A stretch of 64,000 nucleotides of DNA, taken from the NCBI GenBank assembly GCA_004195025.1, contig SGBB01000003.1:118153-182152 (forward strand), written 5' to 3'. This DNA is from Candidatus Acidulidesulfobacter diazotrophicus. GTDB lineage: Bacteria > SZUA-79 > Acidulodesulfobacterales > Acidulodesulfobacteraceae. Below the pieces are notes generated by a model, which saw only the letters and a program-made list of their open reading frames with translations, made no database searches and was not told where the DNA came from. This document shows, piece by piece, positions 19,947-29,942 of this stretch. The translations under genes were made by a program, and so were the position numbers. Positions within the stretch are counted from its first letter, which is position 1; every line of letters starts with the position of its first letter.

Positions 19947-21314
19947 TTACAAAATATATCTTGAAAGGTCTTCATTTTTAACTATATCTTTTAATTTAAC
20001 ATCAATATATTTAGCATCAATAATAAATTTTTTGGCAGTTTTATAAGGCGCATCAAATGATATATCTTCAACTACTTTTTCTAATATAGTCTGAAGTCTC
20101 CTTGCGCCTATATTTTCAGTCTTAAGATTAACCTCTTCGGCTATTTCGGCAACACGTTTTATACCGTCTTCCGTAAACACAAGATTTACCTTTTCAGTTT
20201 TTAAAAGTTCAAAGTATTGTTTTATTAATGCATTTTTAGGCTCCTTCAATATTCTTACAAAATCGTTTTTACTCAAAGACTCCATTTCAACACGTATCGG
20301 AAATCTTCCCTGCAGTTCCGGTATAAGATCGGAAGGTTTTGACACATGAAATGCTCCTGCTGCAATAAATAATATGTGGTCAGTCTTCACAACTCCGTAT
20401 TTCGTCATTACATTTGAACCTTCTATAATAGGGAGTAAATCTCTTTGAACGCCTTCTCTTGAAATATCCGGTCCGTATGATTTTTCGCGGGAAGCAATTT
20501 TATCAATTTCATCTATAAAAACTAATCCTGAATTTTCTAATTTTTCTATCGCATTTTTAATTACTTTATCTGTATCTACAAGTCTTTCGCTTTCTTCGCG
20601 TATCAGTATTTCATAAGCTTCAGAAACCCTAACTTTTTCAAGTTTTTTTTGTTTGGGAAACATACCGGAAAACATTTCTTTTAGATCCTGTCCTATATCG
20701 TCAAACCCCGCCTGTCCTGAAAAAACTTCTATAACGGGAAACGATTGCTTATTGAACGATTTAACTTCCATTTCAACTGTTCTGTCGTTAAGTTTACCTT
20801 CTTTAAACATTTTTCTGAACTTTTCTCTTGTATTTATATGAGTATCGGCAGAAATTTCCCTTACGTTTTTTTTAGAAACTTTAGGAGGAGGAGGAACTAA
20901 TAAATCCAACAGCATTTCTTCCGCATTTTCTTGAGCTTTTTCAATTACATTATCCATTTCCTGAGCCCTCTCGCTCATAACGGAAATTTCAGATAAATCT
21001 CTTATCATTGATTCAACATCTCTGCCCATATAACCTACTTCGGTAAATTTAGAAGCTTCCACCTTGATAAAAGGAGAATCGGAAAGTTTAGCTATTCTTC
21101 TTGCTATTTCAGTTTTGCCTACTCCCGTAGGTCCTATCAATAAAATATTTTTAGGAGCTATATCTTCCATTATATCTTCCGGAACGTTATTTCTTCTAAA
21201 GCGACTTCGCAATGCTATCGCAACCGCTCTTTTGGCTTTATCCTGACCTATGACGTATTTATTAAGTTCTTTTACTATTTCTTTAGGTGTCAAAAAATCA
21301 ATTTTACCTGCCAT
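19947..21314 (-). CDS. hslU: ATP-dependent protease ATPase subunit HslU (ClpY)
   Basis: AAA+ unfoldase that feeds proteins to HslV. Walker A is GPTGVGKTEIARR, Walker B/DEID is LVFIDEIDKIA, the I-domain lies between them (residues ~105-240), and the C-terminus is DLSRYIL, matching the conserved tail that docks into HslV. 455 residues is normal. hslV is 254 bases upstream on the same strand; the gap contains imperfect 11-base ACTTAATTTAT/C repeats at about 21410-21445. Confidence 0.97.
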   Translation of the reverse strand: MAGKIDFLTPKEIVKELNKYVIGQDKAKRAVAIALRSRFRRNNVPEDIMEDIAPKNILLIGPTGVGKTEIARRIAKLSDSPFIKVEASKFTEVGYMGRDVESMIRDLSEISVMSERAQEMDNVIEKAQENAEEMLLDLLVPPPPKVSKKNVREISADTHINTREKFRKMFKEGKLNDRTVEMEVKSFNKQSFPVIEVFSGQAGFDDIGQDLKEMFSGMFPKQKKLEKVRVSEAYEILIREESERLVDTDKVIKNAIEKLENSGLVFIDEIDKIASREKSYGPDISREGVQRDLLPIIEGSNVMTKYGVVKTDHILFIAAGAFHVSKPSDLIPELQGRFPIRVEMESLSKNDFVRILKEPKNALIKQYFELLKTEKVNLVFTEDGIKRVAEIAEEVNLKTENIGARRLQTILEKVVEDISFDAPYKTAKKFIIDAKYIDVKLKDIVKNEDLSRYIL

Positions 21315-21568
21315 ATTAAGTTATTTCCCCTCACCGTTAAATTTTAGTTTATGATAATAAAATGAAAAAATATTTATTACAATATATCACATATTAATAA
21401 TTTACACTTAATTTATACTTAATTTACACTTAATTTATACTTAACCTTAGTATTTATTGTATTTATTTACTTTTATTTAGTTAATTTTAACTATTTTATT
21501 TAACTTAATTATTATTTATTTTTAATTAATTTTAATTATTTACTTTAATTACTTTTATTTATTTATAT

Positions 21569-22135
21569 TTATATTTCTTCAACTATAATATTATTGTTAG
21601 TGTAAATGCAAATTCTTGAAGCTGTTTTTATTGAATATTCAGCTATTTCTTTTGCTTCCATTTTTGTATTTTCCATTAAAGCAAGGGCGCACGCTAAAGC
21701 GTATGGTCCTCCGGAACCGATAGATAAAACATCTTCGTTTTCATCAGGTTCTATAACATCTCCTGCTCCTGAAATTATAAATAAATCATTAGCATCGGCA
21801 ATTATCAGCATAGCTTCAAGCCTGCGCAAAATTTTATCGGTTCTCCAATCTTTAGCAAGCTCTACACTGGCTCTTCTTACATTGCCGTTAAACTTTGAGA
21901 GTTTTTCCTCTAATTTTTCAACAAGGGTAAAAGCATCGGCTGTTGCACCTGCAAAACCCGCTACCACTTTATCGTCATAAAGCCTTCTAACCTTTTTTGC
22001 TGTATTTTTCATAACCGTATTTCCTAATGTAACCTGTCCGTCTCCCGCAACGGCAATATGACCGTTTCTTCTGACGCCGATTATAGTAGTACCGAGAAGT
22101 TTAGCGCTTCCATTATCATAACTATGATTATTCAT
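21569..22135 (-). CDS. hslV: ATP-dependent protease subunit HslV (ClpQ) with an extended propeptide
   Basis: Proteasome-β-like threonine peptidase. Conserved segments [49 protein letters not shown] and [13 protein letters not shown] are present. In most HslV proteins the catalytic Thr follows the initiator Met directly; here the only in-frame start puts 15 residues (ending KLLG) in front of TT, so the active-site Thr would be residue 16 after processing. Short propeptides are known in deltaproteobacterial HslV; this one is longer. hslU follows. Confidence 0.96.
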   Translation of the reverse strand: MNNHSYDNGSAKLLGTTIIGVRRNGHIAVAGDGQVTLGNTVMKNTAKKVRRLYDDKVVAGFAGATADAFTLVEKLEEKLSKFNGNVRRASVELAKDWRTDKILRRLEAMLIIADANDLFIISGAGDVIEPDENEDVLSIGSGGPYALACALALMENTKMEAKEIAEYSIKTASRICIYTNNNIIVEEI

Positions 22136-22365
22136 ATTTTAACTTTTCTCCTTAGCAATAAGCCAATTTTTAAAATTTATGTTATATACATATATATAAC
22201 AGTTTTTAATTTTAATAATTTAATAAATTTTTTATCTATCATTACATAATATATGTCGGTGAAATATTAGATAATTAAAGGGGTATTATAATGCCTAAGT
22301 TTTTATCATTATATAATAAATATATGTTATGTGTTAATTTTTAATTTCAACAATTTAATAAATTT

Positions 22366-22393
22366 ATTTATTATTTATTATTTATTATTTATT
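22366..22393. repeat. Heptanucleotide tandem repeat, unit ATTTATT, 4 copies
   Basis: Four copies of the same unit as the array at 9406, located in the spacer between the recombinase gene stop and hslV. Short, A/T only. Confidence 0.8.
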
Positions 22394-22410
22394 AAAACAT
22401 TTATTTAGAT

Positions 22411-23334
22411 TTATTTAGAATGAGGATGAGCTTGTTTATAAACATCAAGCAGTTTTTTTAAACTTAAATGCGTATATTTTTCAGTTGTTGAAAGATTGGA
22501 ATGCCCGAGCATATCCTGAATAGACCGCAAATCTGCGCCGTTATCAAGCAAATGTGTAGCAAAAGAATGTCTTAGGCTGTGCGGCGATATATTTTTGTAC
22601 TGACCTGTAATTATCATTGATTCATGAACAATCCTGTGTACCGTTCTGCGAGTTAAATGATTTCCTTTTCTATTAACAATTAAAAATTCATTTTTAAAAT
22701 TTAAATTAGCCTTAGCAATGTAATCTTTCCATTTTTTAATCTTATCAATCGTTTGAAAAGTTAAAGGTATTATTCTTTCCTTAGAACCCTTGCCTAATAC
22801 TTTAACATAGCCCTCTTTCAGTTCTATATCTTTATATTTTACAGATATGATCTCGCTGACCCTTAAGCCGCTTCCATAGAGAAATTCTAGTATTAAATCA
22901 TTTCTTAAAATTTCAAATTCATATTTTTTGCCTTTTTTTTGCGAAGATAAAAAATAGTAATTATTTAGAAGAAATTCTGCTTCATTTATGGTTAAAAAAA
23001 ACGGCAATTTCTTTTCTATCTTTGGCAATTCTAAAAGAAATACAGGATTTTGGCTAATAATATGTCTTTTTTCAAGAAAATTAAAATAAGATTTTATAGA
23101 TTCTATCTTTCTGGCAAGGCTTGTTTTTTTAATTTTATCATATTCTTTGCTTAAAAAACCCCTAATGTCTATTTCGGCAATTTCTGAAACATTATTAATT
23201 TTTAAAATATTTCTTAAATATACAAATAATTCTTTTACATCTGAGGAATATGCTATAACCGTATTTATGGAGTAATTTTTATCAAGTTTTAGATAGTTTT
23301 TAAAATCCTCAATATAGTCAGGCTGATTTTCCAT
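22411..23334 (-). CDS. xerC: Tyrosine recombinase XerC/XerD
   Basis: Site-specific recombinase resolving chromosome dimers. An N-terminal SAM-like core-binding domain (residues 1-95) precedes the catalytic domain with GSGLRVSEI (catalytic Arg), HSLRHSFATHLL (HxxR), LGHSNLSTTEKYTH (His and the nucleophile Tyr). 307 residues is normal. The position immediately upstream of hslV-hslU fits the xerC-hslV-hslU arrangement of many bacteria, so it is a housekeeping recombinase rather than a phage integrase. XerC versus XerD is set by context only. Confidence 0.92.
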   Translation of the reverse strand: MENQPDYIEDFKNYLKLDKNYSINTVIAYSSDVKELFVYLRNILKINNVSEIAEIDIRGFLSKEYDKIKKTSLARKIESIKSYFNFLEKRHIISQNPVFLLELPKIEKKLPFFLTINEAEFLLNNYYFLSSQKKGKKYEFEILRNDLILEFLYGSGLRVSEIISVKYKDIELKEGYVKVLGKGSKERIIPLTFQTIDKIKKWKDYIAKANLNFKNEFLIVNRKGNHLTRRTVHRIVHESMIITGQYKNISPHSLRHSFATHLLDNGADLRSIQDMLGHSNLSTTEKYTHLSLKKLLDVYKQAHPHSK

Positions 23335-23521
23335 AATTACATAATATATAATATAACTATAATTAACAAATTATATCATCAATAATAATGATATAAAATA
23401 ATATAATTTTTGCTATATATTAACTATTAAATAATGTAAATAAATAAAAAGTTTAAATTAAAATTATATCACAAATGATAATTAAATACATATAAATTTA
23501 ATGCCTTAATTTATTAATAAT

Positions 23522-24376
23522 TTATTGATGAAAAATAATTCTATATGTAAGAACAAAACTTCCAAATAAAACACAATACAACGCAAACGGATAAAGAGCG
23601 TTTATTTCATACTTGTGAAAATATTTCATTAAAAACCATATACTGAAATACGCGGCAATCCCTGCTACAATACCGCTTACGATAGAAACGGCGTCAAAGC
23701 CGATAAGATGAAGTTTAATCATTTTAGGTACTTCCAGCAGTCCTGCTGCCAATATAATAGGGGTAGCCAAGAGAAAGGAAAATTTTGCTGCCGCTTCATG
23801 TTTAAATCCAAGATATAAAGCTGCAACCATAGTTATTGCCGAGCGCGATATGCCCGGAATTAAAGCAAAAGATTGAAAAAATCCGATTATCAGCGCTGCT
23901 AATATTGTCATATCTGCTATCTTAGATATACCCTGTTTTCTTCTTCTTTGCTCGCCGAGATACAGAATAATGCCGTTTATTATTAGAAAAAAAGCTGCTA
24001 TATCAGTAAAACCAAATAACTTTTTAAGCTTATGAACAAAAATTAACCCTATAAGACCTGCGGGAATTGTAGCCAAAGCCAACAAATATAGCGTTTTAGA
24101 ATCTTCATTTATGTTAAGATTTCCTTTAGTAACTCCTTTAAAAAATCCTTTAAGCAGATTAATCCAATCTTTATAAAAATATACAATAAGCGCCAAGGCA
24201 GTACCGAGATGCAGCACGACAAGAAAAGGCAGAAAACCTTCCGACTGTCTGTTTATATGCCATCTTAAAAGAGCGGGTATTATTACCCCGTGAGCTAAAC
24301 TGGATATAGGAAAAAGTTCGCTTATACCTTGAATTACGGCTAAAATTATGCCATGCAGCATTGAAATATTTATCAT
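23522..24376 (-). CDS. uppP: Undecaprenyl-diphosphatase (BacA/UppP)
   Basis: Integral-membrane phosphatase recycling the undecaprenyl carrier of peptidoglycan and LPS synthesis. The two family motifs are QGISELFPISSLAHG near the N-terminus and LIPGISRSAITM in the second half, within about eight hydrophobic segments. 284 residues is usual. A TAAGGAGG ribosome site stands slightly far (about 13 bases) from the ATG at 24376; an in-frame ATG five codons on (MLHG) is the alternative. Confidence 0.94.
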   Translation of the reverse strand: MINISMLHGIILAVIQGISELFPISSLAHGVIIPALLRWHINRQSEGFLPFLVVLHLGTALALIVYFYKDWINLLKGFFKGVTKGNLNINEDSKTLYLLALATIPAGLIGLIFVHKLKKLFGFTDIAAFFLIINGIILYLGEQRRRKQGISKIADMTILAALIIGFFQSFALIPGISRSAITMVAALYLGFKHEAAAKFSFLLATPIILAAGLLEVPKMIKLHLIGFDAVSIVSGIVAGIAAYFSIWFLMKYFHKYEINALYPFALYCVLFGSFVLTYRIIFHQ

Positions 24377-24727
24377 TATTAATACATAACCTCCTTATTA
24401 ATTTTTTGCGTATTAAATTTAAAATTGATAAAATTATACAATTTTTTAAAATAATATGATATATATAATAAATAAATTTTGATTTTTATTTTTTTTTGAA
24501 AATACTGTTGAATATTTACTAAAGATATTATATAAATATTGTATGAATTATATATATAATGCCAAGTTAAATCTGTATTTTTCAATAATGGGAAGTTCCG
24601 AAGTTCTATTGTGTAATAAGTAATAAATAAACAGCTAAATCTCAAATAACCTGTGTAACGTAATTACATTATTATAAATATTATAATAATATATAACACA
24701 TAATAAGCGTAATTAATAGATATAATT
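24377..24727. other. Gene-poor AT-rich spacer
   Basis: No convincing gene. A minus-strand open frame of 88 codons here is composed of A/T-driven Tyr, Ile, Lys and Asn codons without family features, and I left it out. The region lies between the uppP start and the MITE-like repeat upstream of the universal stress gene, so promoters for both may be here, but I see no clear consensus. Confidence 0.6.
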
Positions 24728-24840
24728 ATTACCTTAATCCTGCATTAGAAACTATTTATAAGTTCTAATGGTAAATAACTCTGGATTCCTGCAAAATCAT
24801 GTATCCAGTATATAAAATTCTATTGCATAATTAAGGTAAT
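24728..24840. repeat. MITE-like element with 23-base terminal inverted repeats
   Basis: The left end ATTACCTTAAT..TGCATTAGAA and the right end read inward as near-perfect inverted repeats (CCTTAAT and TGCA-TAGAA shared). The 113-base element carries a degenerate inner CTGGATTCC/GTATCCAG pair. The CCTTAAT..TGCAATAGAAACTAT end sequence recurs at 10350, 30700 and 33795, so this is a family. Confidence 0.82.
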
Positions 24841-24941
24841 ATAGTGATACAATTAATAAAAAAGATATAAGAAAATATAAAATTAAGAAATTATTAAGGT
24901 TTGTTTATTAAAAAAAATTTAATTATTTTACTGGAGGGGAA

Positions 24942-25376
24942 ATGTTTAAAAAAATTTTATGTCCGGTTGATTTTAGCGAAACTTCAATTAATGCTTCAAA
25001 TCAAGCTATTGAACTTGCGGAACAGTTAAAATCCACAATTATTTTTATTCATATTATAGATATAAATCTTATGCAAAATGCGGGGGACTTATCTTTTGGA
25101 TCAATTGATATGTACGAAACATTGGCTGATGAAGAAAAGGGATTACTAAAAAAGTTAGAACAGCTTGCAACATCTAAGGGAATCGTAGCTAAAACTATAT
25201 TAACACATGGATTACCTCATGAAATTATACATGAAACGGCAAAAAATGAAAGCTGCGAATTAATAGTAATGGGTACGCATGGCAGAACAGGTCTTTCAAG
25301 AGTATTATTAGGCTCGGTAGCAGAATCTATAGTCAGGCATACAGATTTACCGGTTCTTCTATTCAGGAAAAAGTAA
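24942..25376 (+). CDS. Universal stress protein (UspA family)
   Basis: 144-residue single-domain USP. It starts KKILCPVDFSETS and ends with the ATP-binding loop GTHGRTGLSRVLLGSVAES (G-2x-G-9x-G-S), so it is of the ATP-binding class. A strong ribosome site, GGAGGGG, lies just before the ATG. It stands alone on the plus strand, flanked by a MITE-like element upstream and a dRS3-like repeat downstream. Such proteins help in starvation or stress survival; the exact role is unknown. Confidence 0.93.
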   Translation: MFKKILCPVDFSETSINASNQAIELAEQLKSTIIFIHIIDINLMQNAGDLSFGSIDMYETLADEEKGLLKKLEQLATSKGIVAKTILTHGLPHEIIHETAKNESCELIVMGTHGRTGLSRVLLGSVAESIVRHTDLPVLLFRKK

Positions 25377-25404
25377 ATATATATTCATAACAGGTTTGGA
25401 TGTC

Positions 25405-25424
25405 ATTCCCGCGAAAGCGGGAAT
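25405..25424. repeat. dRS3-like 20-base inverted repeat
   Basis: ATTCCCGCGAAAGCGGGAAT, matching the ATTCCC-N8-GGGAAT consensus, directly downstream of the universal stress gene. It could double as a bidirectional transcription stop. Confidence 0.85.
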
Positions 25425-25545
25425 CCAGCCAGTATTCTATTCATTCTTAAAGCTTTACTGTATGTTTAGCAATACTTTTTTATCGGCAAATTATATATTA
25501 TAATAAAATATAATCTCAAAGCACACTCTATATCCGCAAACTATT

Positions 25546-26577
25546 TCACTTTTCACCCGGTTTTATTATAATTTTAAGAGATTTTTGCGCTTCGGCAGTA
25601 AGTTTGAAACCTTGCGATATTTCAGAAAGAGGCAATATATCCGTAATCATATCTTTAACGTTTATCCTTTTTGTTCTTATAAGCTCCAGAGCATTTATAT
25701 GATCTGCAATAGAGCCTGCATAAGAACTGATTAAGCTTATTTCTGTTCTCCAGAATATTTCATTTATTGAAAGAGGTAATTTAGTACCTTCTCCTGCCGC
25801 CGAAAAAAACAAAACGGTTCCTCCTCTTCTGACAGATTTTAATCCCTGTTCTATTGCGCTGTCGGCTCCTGCGGAAATTATAACTACATCGGCAAGAAAA
25901 CCGCCGTTTATGTTTTTAATTGTTTCAGGCACATCTTCTTTAGCATTTATTGTATAATCAGCCCCGAATTTTTTTGCGGCATTAAGCCTAAACACATTAA
26001 TATCAGTCGCTATAATTGTAGTCGCCCCTGAAGCTCTTAAAAGATTTATATGTAAAAGTCCTGCAAGTCCGCTTCCTATTACTGCCACAGTTTGTGCAGG
26101 TTTAATATCTGCAAGTCTTTGAGCTCTAACGCAGCAGGCTAACGGTTCTACAAAAGTACCTTCTTCAAAACTGACGGAATCAGGTAACAAATAAAGTCCA
26201 TTTTTAACATTAATTTCAGGCAATCTTAAATATTGCGCAAACCCGCCCGGATCAAAATTCGTCGTCCTTAATGTATCGCAAACTGTGTGATGACCGCTTA
26301 AACAATATTTGCATATATTACATGGGACATGATGAGCGGCGACCACTCTATCGCCTATTTTAAATTTTTCTACATAGTCGCCGATTTTTACAATAGTTCC
26401 TGCAACTTCATGTCCTAAAACTAAAGGAACTTTATCCCGTCTATACCATTCTATAACATCGCTTCCGCAAATACCTGCAGCTTCCACTTTAATTAATATT
26501 TCATTGTTATTTATTTCAGGAATCGGTTTTTCTATAATTCTTATATCGTTATTGCTATAATACAGCGCTTCTTTCAT
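25546..26577 (-). CDS. Zinc-dependent alcohol/polyol dehydrogenase (MDR superfamily)
   Basis: NAD(P)-dependent dehydrogenase of the sorbitol/threonine dehydrogenase type. Catalytic zinc site: AGICGSD (Cys) and GHEVAG (His-Glu). Structural zinc: HVPCNICKYCLSGHHTVC with four Cys. Rossmann fold: VAVIGSGLAGLLHINLL near residue 165. 343 residues is normal. Substrate unknown. It is monocistronic on the minus strand; the 273-base gap to the CLC gene has no gene. Confidence 0.92.
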   Translation of the reverse strand: MKEALYYSNNDIRIIEKPIPEINNNEILIKVEAAGICGSDVIEWYRRDKVPLVLGHEVAGTIVKIGDYVEKFKIGDRVVAAHHVPCNICKYCLSGHHTVCDTLRTTNFDPGGFAQYLRLPEINVKNGLYLLPDSVSFEEGTFVEPLACCVRAQRLADIKPAQTVAVIGSGLAGLLHINLLRASGATTIIATDINVFRLNAAKKFGADYTINAKEDVPETIKNINGGFLADVVIISAGADSAIEQGLKSVRRGGTVLFFSAAGEGTKLPLSINEIFWRTEISLISSYAGSIADHINALELIRTKRINVKDMITDILPLSEISQGFKLTAEAQKSLKIIIKPGEK

Positions 26578-26850
26578 AATGTTTTTGTAAATACTCCAAT
26601 ATATATTTTGTTATATTAATATTATACAATTAATAGAAATTATGCTAATCAGCAATAAACAGCTGCCTTCACTTCATTGCCTTTATAATGTTTCATCATT
26701 ATATTAATTATTTGATATTGCTTATTGTATTTATTATATATTGTTTAAGTGTAGTCTTAAAAAGTTTTTAAATGGCTCACTCAGTAATATTTTATTGATA
26801 TATTACTTATTTATTGTTTATTGTACTGTTTAATATATTTATTATATTAC

Positions 26851-28701
26851 TTATTTATTGCTTTTAAAAGTTTTTTCGGCTCTGTTAATTACAAGCAGAA
26901 CATCTCTTTTTCTTACTATACCGACATATTTTTCAGTTTTTCCGTCTATAACAAAAAGTTCGTCTGTTTTTTTCCTAAAAAAATTATGCACGACAATATC
27001 AAGAGTTTCCGTTATTTTTATTTTAGGTATTTTTTTAGTTTCCATTATATCTTTAGCTAATCTGCTGTCATCTGGAGTATTCATCATCATATCTTTTATA
27101 GTGTCATATTTTACGAACCCTATAATTTTTCTGTCTCTATCAACAACAGGATGTATAGTAAAATTTGAATTAAAAAAAATAGTAATCATCTCATATAAGA
27201 CAGCTTCAGGTTTTATTGATTTTGCATAATTTTCTTCTTCCATTATATCTTTAACCGAATACTTTTTAAGAGGCTCTATAAGATAATCTTTGGAATGGGC
27301 AGGCGAATCCATTCTGTTTTTTTTCTGCTTAGAATATATGCTTCTTTTTCCGCTTACAATGAATGTAATAGCGTTGACAAGCATTAGCGGCGGCAAAAGC
27401 CCGTAGCTTCCAGTCATTTCAGATACCATAAGAAGAGAAGAAATAGGCGTTTTAGCAACGCCGGCAAAAAACCCTCCCATTCCTATAAGAACAAACGGCG
27501 CAATATCTGATTGCAGAATAATATGCGGCAAAAGCATATGAAATAAATCTCCGAAAACTCCTCCGAACATTCCTCCTATTATAAGAGACGGCGCGTAAAC
27601 GCCTGCTGAACCGCCTGAGCTGACGGTAAAAGAAGTCGCTATAATTTTAAAAAACCCTATTAAAATTAACATTGCTATAGTTAGCTTTCCAAGAACGGCA
27701 AGCTGGAGCCATCCATAACCGACCCCCATAATTTCAGGAAGAAAATAAGCTATAATTCCTACCGCAAGACCTCCGATCATCGGTTTAAAATGCGGTTTAA
27801 TTTTTATTTTTTTAAAAGCGCTATGCACGCCGTAAAAAAATCTAATATAAAAACTTCCTATAAATGCAAGGGCAACACCCATAATAGCGTAAAAAACAAG
27901 CGTGATAGGTTTGGTGTAAGTAAACATAGGAACTAACACGACTGGTTTAAAACCGGCGTAAAAATATGCATAAATAGAATAGGCAACTATAGAAGAAATA
28001 ATTGCAAGCATTAGCGAACCGCTTTCAAAGTCCATATCGGAATATAAAACTTCAACGCCGAACATTGCCCCTGCTAAAGGAGATTTAAATATTGCTCCTA
28101 TACCTGCTCCTATGCCTGCGACAAGCATTTTTCTTCTTTCCGGAACAGGAAGTCCCATAAATGTGGCAAGAACAGAACCAAAACCTGCGCCTATTTGCGC
28201 AACAGGACCTTCTCTGCCTCCTGAACCCCCTGAACCTAAAATAATTGCAGATGCGAATGTTTTAATTATCGGCACTCTGCCTCTTATAAAACCTTCTTTA
28301 TTATGAAACGCATCAATAGCGGCATCGGTTCCGTGACCTTCCGCTTCAGGAGCGAAAGTATAAACTAAAATACCTGATAATAAGCCGCCTACTGCGGGAA
28401 TTATCAAAAACAGCCAGTGAACTAAAACAACATGCGGAGGGGCTCCCGTCTGCCCCATTAATTCTGGGCGGGGAGAATAATAGCCTTCAAGAGTATTTTG
28501 AAATATAAATCTGAATAATCTTATGAGAGCATTGAAAATAATTGCTCCTACACCTGCAACAATACCTATTGAGAGTCCGAAAAAAATCCATCGGGAAAAA
28601 TACATGAATCGGTTATCCTGAAACTTTATCATGTATCTTTTTATATTAACTAAAGGTCTTTTTAAGCTCTTTTTAAATCGGCTTTTTATTTTACCTGTCA
28701 T
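26851..28701 (-). CDS. CLC-type chloride channel/H+ antiporter with C-terminal CBS domains
   Basis: Membrane anion transporter. The selectivity-filter motifs GSGGSGGREGP (GxExP, with the gating Glu) and GIGAGIGAIFKSPLAG are present, and further on GSAGVYAPSL. About ten or more membrane segments fill residues 35-465. Two CBS modules follow (residues ~480-605, starting KDIMEEENYAKS and KDIMETKKIPK), suggesting adenine-nucleotide control. 616 residues suits a CLC+CBS protein. Adjacent to a K+ channel gene on the same strand; both could serve pH or osmotic homeostasis. Confidence 0.94.
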   Translation of the reverse strand: MTGKIKSRFKKSLKRPLVNIKRYMIKFQDNRFMYFSRWIFFGLSIGIVAGVGAIIFNALIRLFRFIFQNTLEGYYSPRPELMGQTGAPPHVVLVHWLFLIIPAVGGLLSGILVYTFAPEAEGHGTDAAIDAFHNKEGFIRGRVPIIKTFASAIILGSGGSGGREGPVAQIGAGFGSVLATFMGLPVPERRKMLVAGIGAGIGAIFKSPLAGAMFGVEVLYSDMDFESGSLMLAIISSIVAYSIYAYFYAGFKPVVLVPMFTYTKPITLVFYAIMGVALAFIGSFYIRFFYGVHSAFKKIKIKPHFKPMIGGLAVGIIAYFLPEIMGVGYGWLQLAVLGKLTIAMLILIGFFKIIATSFTVSSGGSAGVYAPSLIIGGMFGGVFGDLFHMLLPHIILQSDIAPFVLIGMGGFFAGVAKTPISSLLMVSEMTGSYGLLPPLMLVNAITFIVSGKRSIYSKQKKNRMDSPAHSKDYLIEPLKKYSVKDIMEEENYAKSIKPEAVLYEMITIFFNSNFTIHPVVDRDRKIIGFVKYDTIKDMMMNTPDDSRLAKDIMETKKIPKIKITETLDIVVHNFFRKKTDELFVIDGKTEKYVGIVRKRDVLLVINRAEKTFKSNK

Positions 28702-28851
28702 ATTATAAGATATATAATATATTTGAAAATTTTTTTATTTTTTAAAATATAAAATTCAAATACTAAAAATACGACACTAATTATATTATATTATCTTAAA
28801 TATTCATATCCATATTTATATTTATATTTATATTTAATTATTTTGATAAAA

Positions 28852-29841
28852 TCATTTTTTGCCTATTAAAATCATTTTATCGTTTTTATCTAGAATAAAA
28901 GTTTTTCCATCAGGATTTACTATCATTTTACCGTCTCTTTTTACGCCCACAAAAAGTTCGTCCGTCGTTTCTTTTATAAAAAACAACGCATCATGGAATG
29001 ATTTACCGATAATGCTTGACGGAATATTTTTTTCAATCAAACCTTCTTCAAAATCTTCATTCATTAGCTGACTGAAAAAATTTGACGCGCCTCTTATTTT
29101 TACCGATTTAACAAGTAATTTGCTTGAAAATGAGCCTGTGGCAAATACTTCGTTGACTCCGATTTCTTTTAAAGCTCCGGCTGTTTCTTTTTTTACGACA
29201 AGAGCTATAATGTACGTATCTTTATATTTTGTTCTTACCGTAATTGCGGATATTAAAGTCTTGGAATCGTCATCGTCTGAAATTATGCAAAGTTTAGCTT
29301 TATCTATTTTAGCTTTTTCAATATTTTTGTTCTCTGTAATATCGCCTTTAATAAATACAAAATTAATGTCGTTTGAAGGACTTTTATCAATATCGGCAAC
29401 TAATGTTATATTATCCTTTTCGGCTAATATCTCATCTAACGATTGTTTAATTAAATTGCTATAGCCGAGAATAACAACATGTTTTTCAACAAAATGGCTT
29501 TCCATAGATCCAAAAATCCTCCCGAGTTTAAATTCAAACATAATAGAAGAAAGAGTAGCCAAAAAAACTCCCAGCATTCCAATGCCGACGAGCATAAGAC
29601 CCATAGCAATAACCCTTCCGATATTATTAGTAGGCGTAACATCGCCGTATCCGACGGTTGAAGCGGTAGTCACCGCCCAGTAAAAAGCTTTAAAATATGA
29701 AATTTTTTCATAATGGCTGAACAGAAAAGCAAAAATCAGAAGAATAGCCAATAAAATAATTAATATTCTTAGAAGTTCGGAACGGTGCTTTAATGTAATA
29801 ATATTAAACTTGCGATACAGATTGAATAATACTACGAACAT
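28852..29841 (-). CDS. Potassium channel with RCK (TrkA-N/TrkA-C) domain
   Basis: Two-transmembrane K+ channel. The selectivity filter is TTASTVGYGDVTP (residues ~59-71) between two hydrophobic helices. A cytoplasmic RCK domain starts VVILGYSNLIKQSLDEIL with a Rossmann-like loop in which the usual GxGxxG is degenerate (GYSN), and a TrkA-C domain ends the protein. 329 residues resembles the MthK-like family. It lies upstream of the CLC gene, 150 bases apart. Confidence 0.94.
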   Translation of the reverse strand: MFVVLFNLYRKFNIITLKHRSELLRILIILLAILLIFAFLFSHYEKISYFKAFYWAVTTASTVGYGDVTPTNNIGRVIAMGLMLVGIGMLGVFLATLSSIMFEFKLGRIFGSMESHFVEKHVVILGYSNLIKQSLDEILAEKDNITLVADIDKSPSNDINFVFIKGDITENKNIEKAKIDKAKLCIISDDDDSKTLISAITVRTKYKDTYIIALVVKKETAGALKEIGVNEVFATGSFSSKLLVKSVKIRGASNFFSQLMNEDFEEGLIEKNIPSSIIGKSFHDALFFIKETTDELFVGVKRDGKMIVNPDGKTFILDKNDKMILIGKK

Positions 29842-29942
29842 AATAAGAGAACAAACATTTAATATATAATTTAATATATAATTTAATAAAATCTTAACAT
29901 TTTAGTGAGTAAATAAAACTTTTACGCAATCGCAATAATATT

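Noticed and set aside
21400..21450. Repeats of ACTTAATTTAT/C downstream of hslV
   Set aside because: Imperfect and short (about three units), so not listed as a separate repeat feature.
22411..23334. Phage or genomic-island integrase
   Set aside because: Its size, motifs and placement before hslVU-arg genes fit housekeeping XerC/D; there is no tRNA or att site nearby.
2058..24376. Plus-strand open frames throughout the minus-strand core (for example 5777-6172, 17777-18181, 21606-21980)
   Set aside because: All lie opposite well-supported enzymes and have no independent signal.
24379..24645. Minus-strand open frame of 88 codons upstream of uppP
   Set aside because: Composition is AT-driven (Tyr, Ile, Lys, Asn), no family or signal, no ribosome site.
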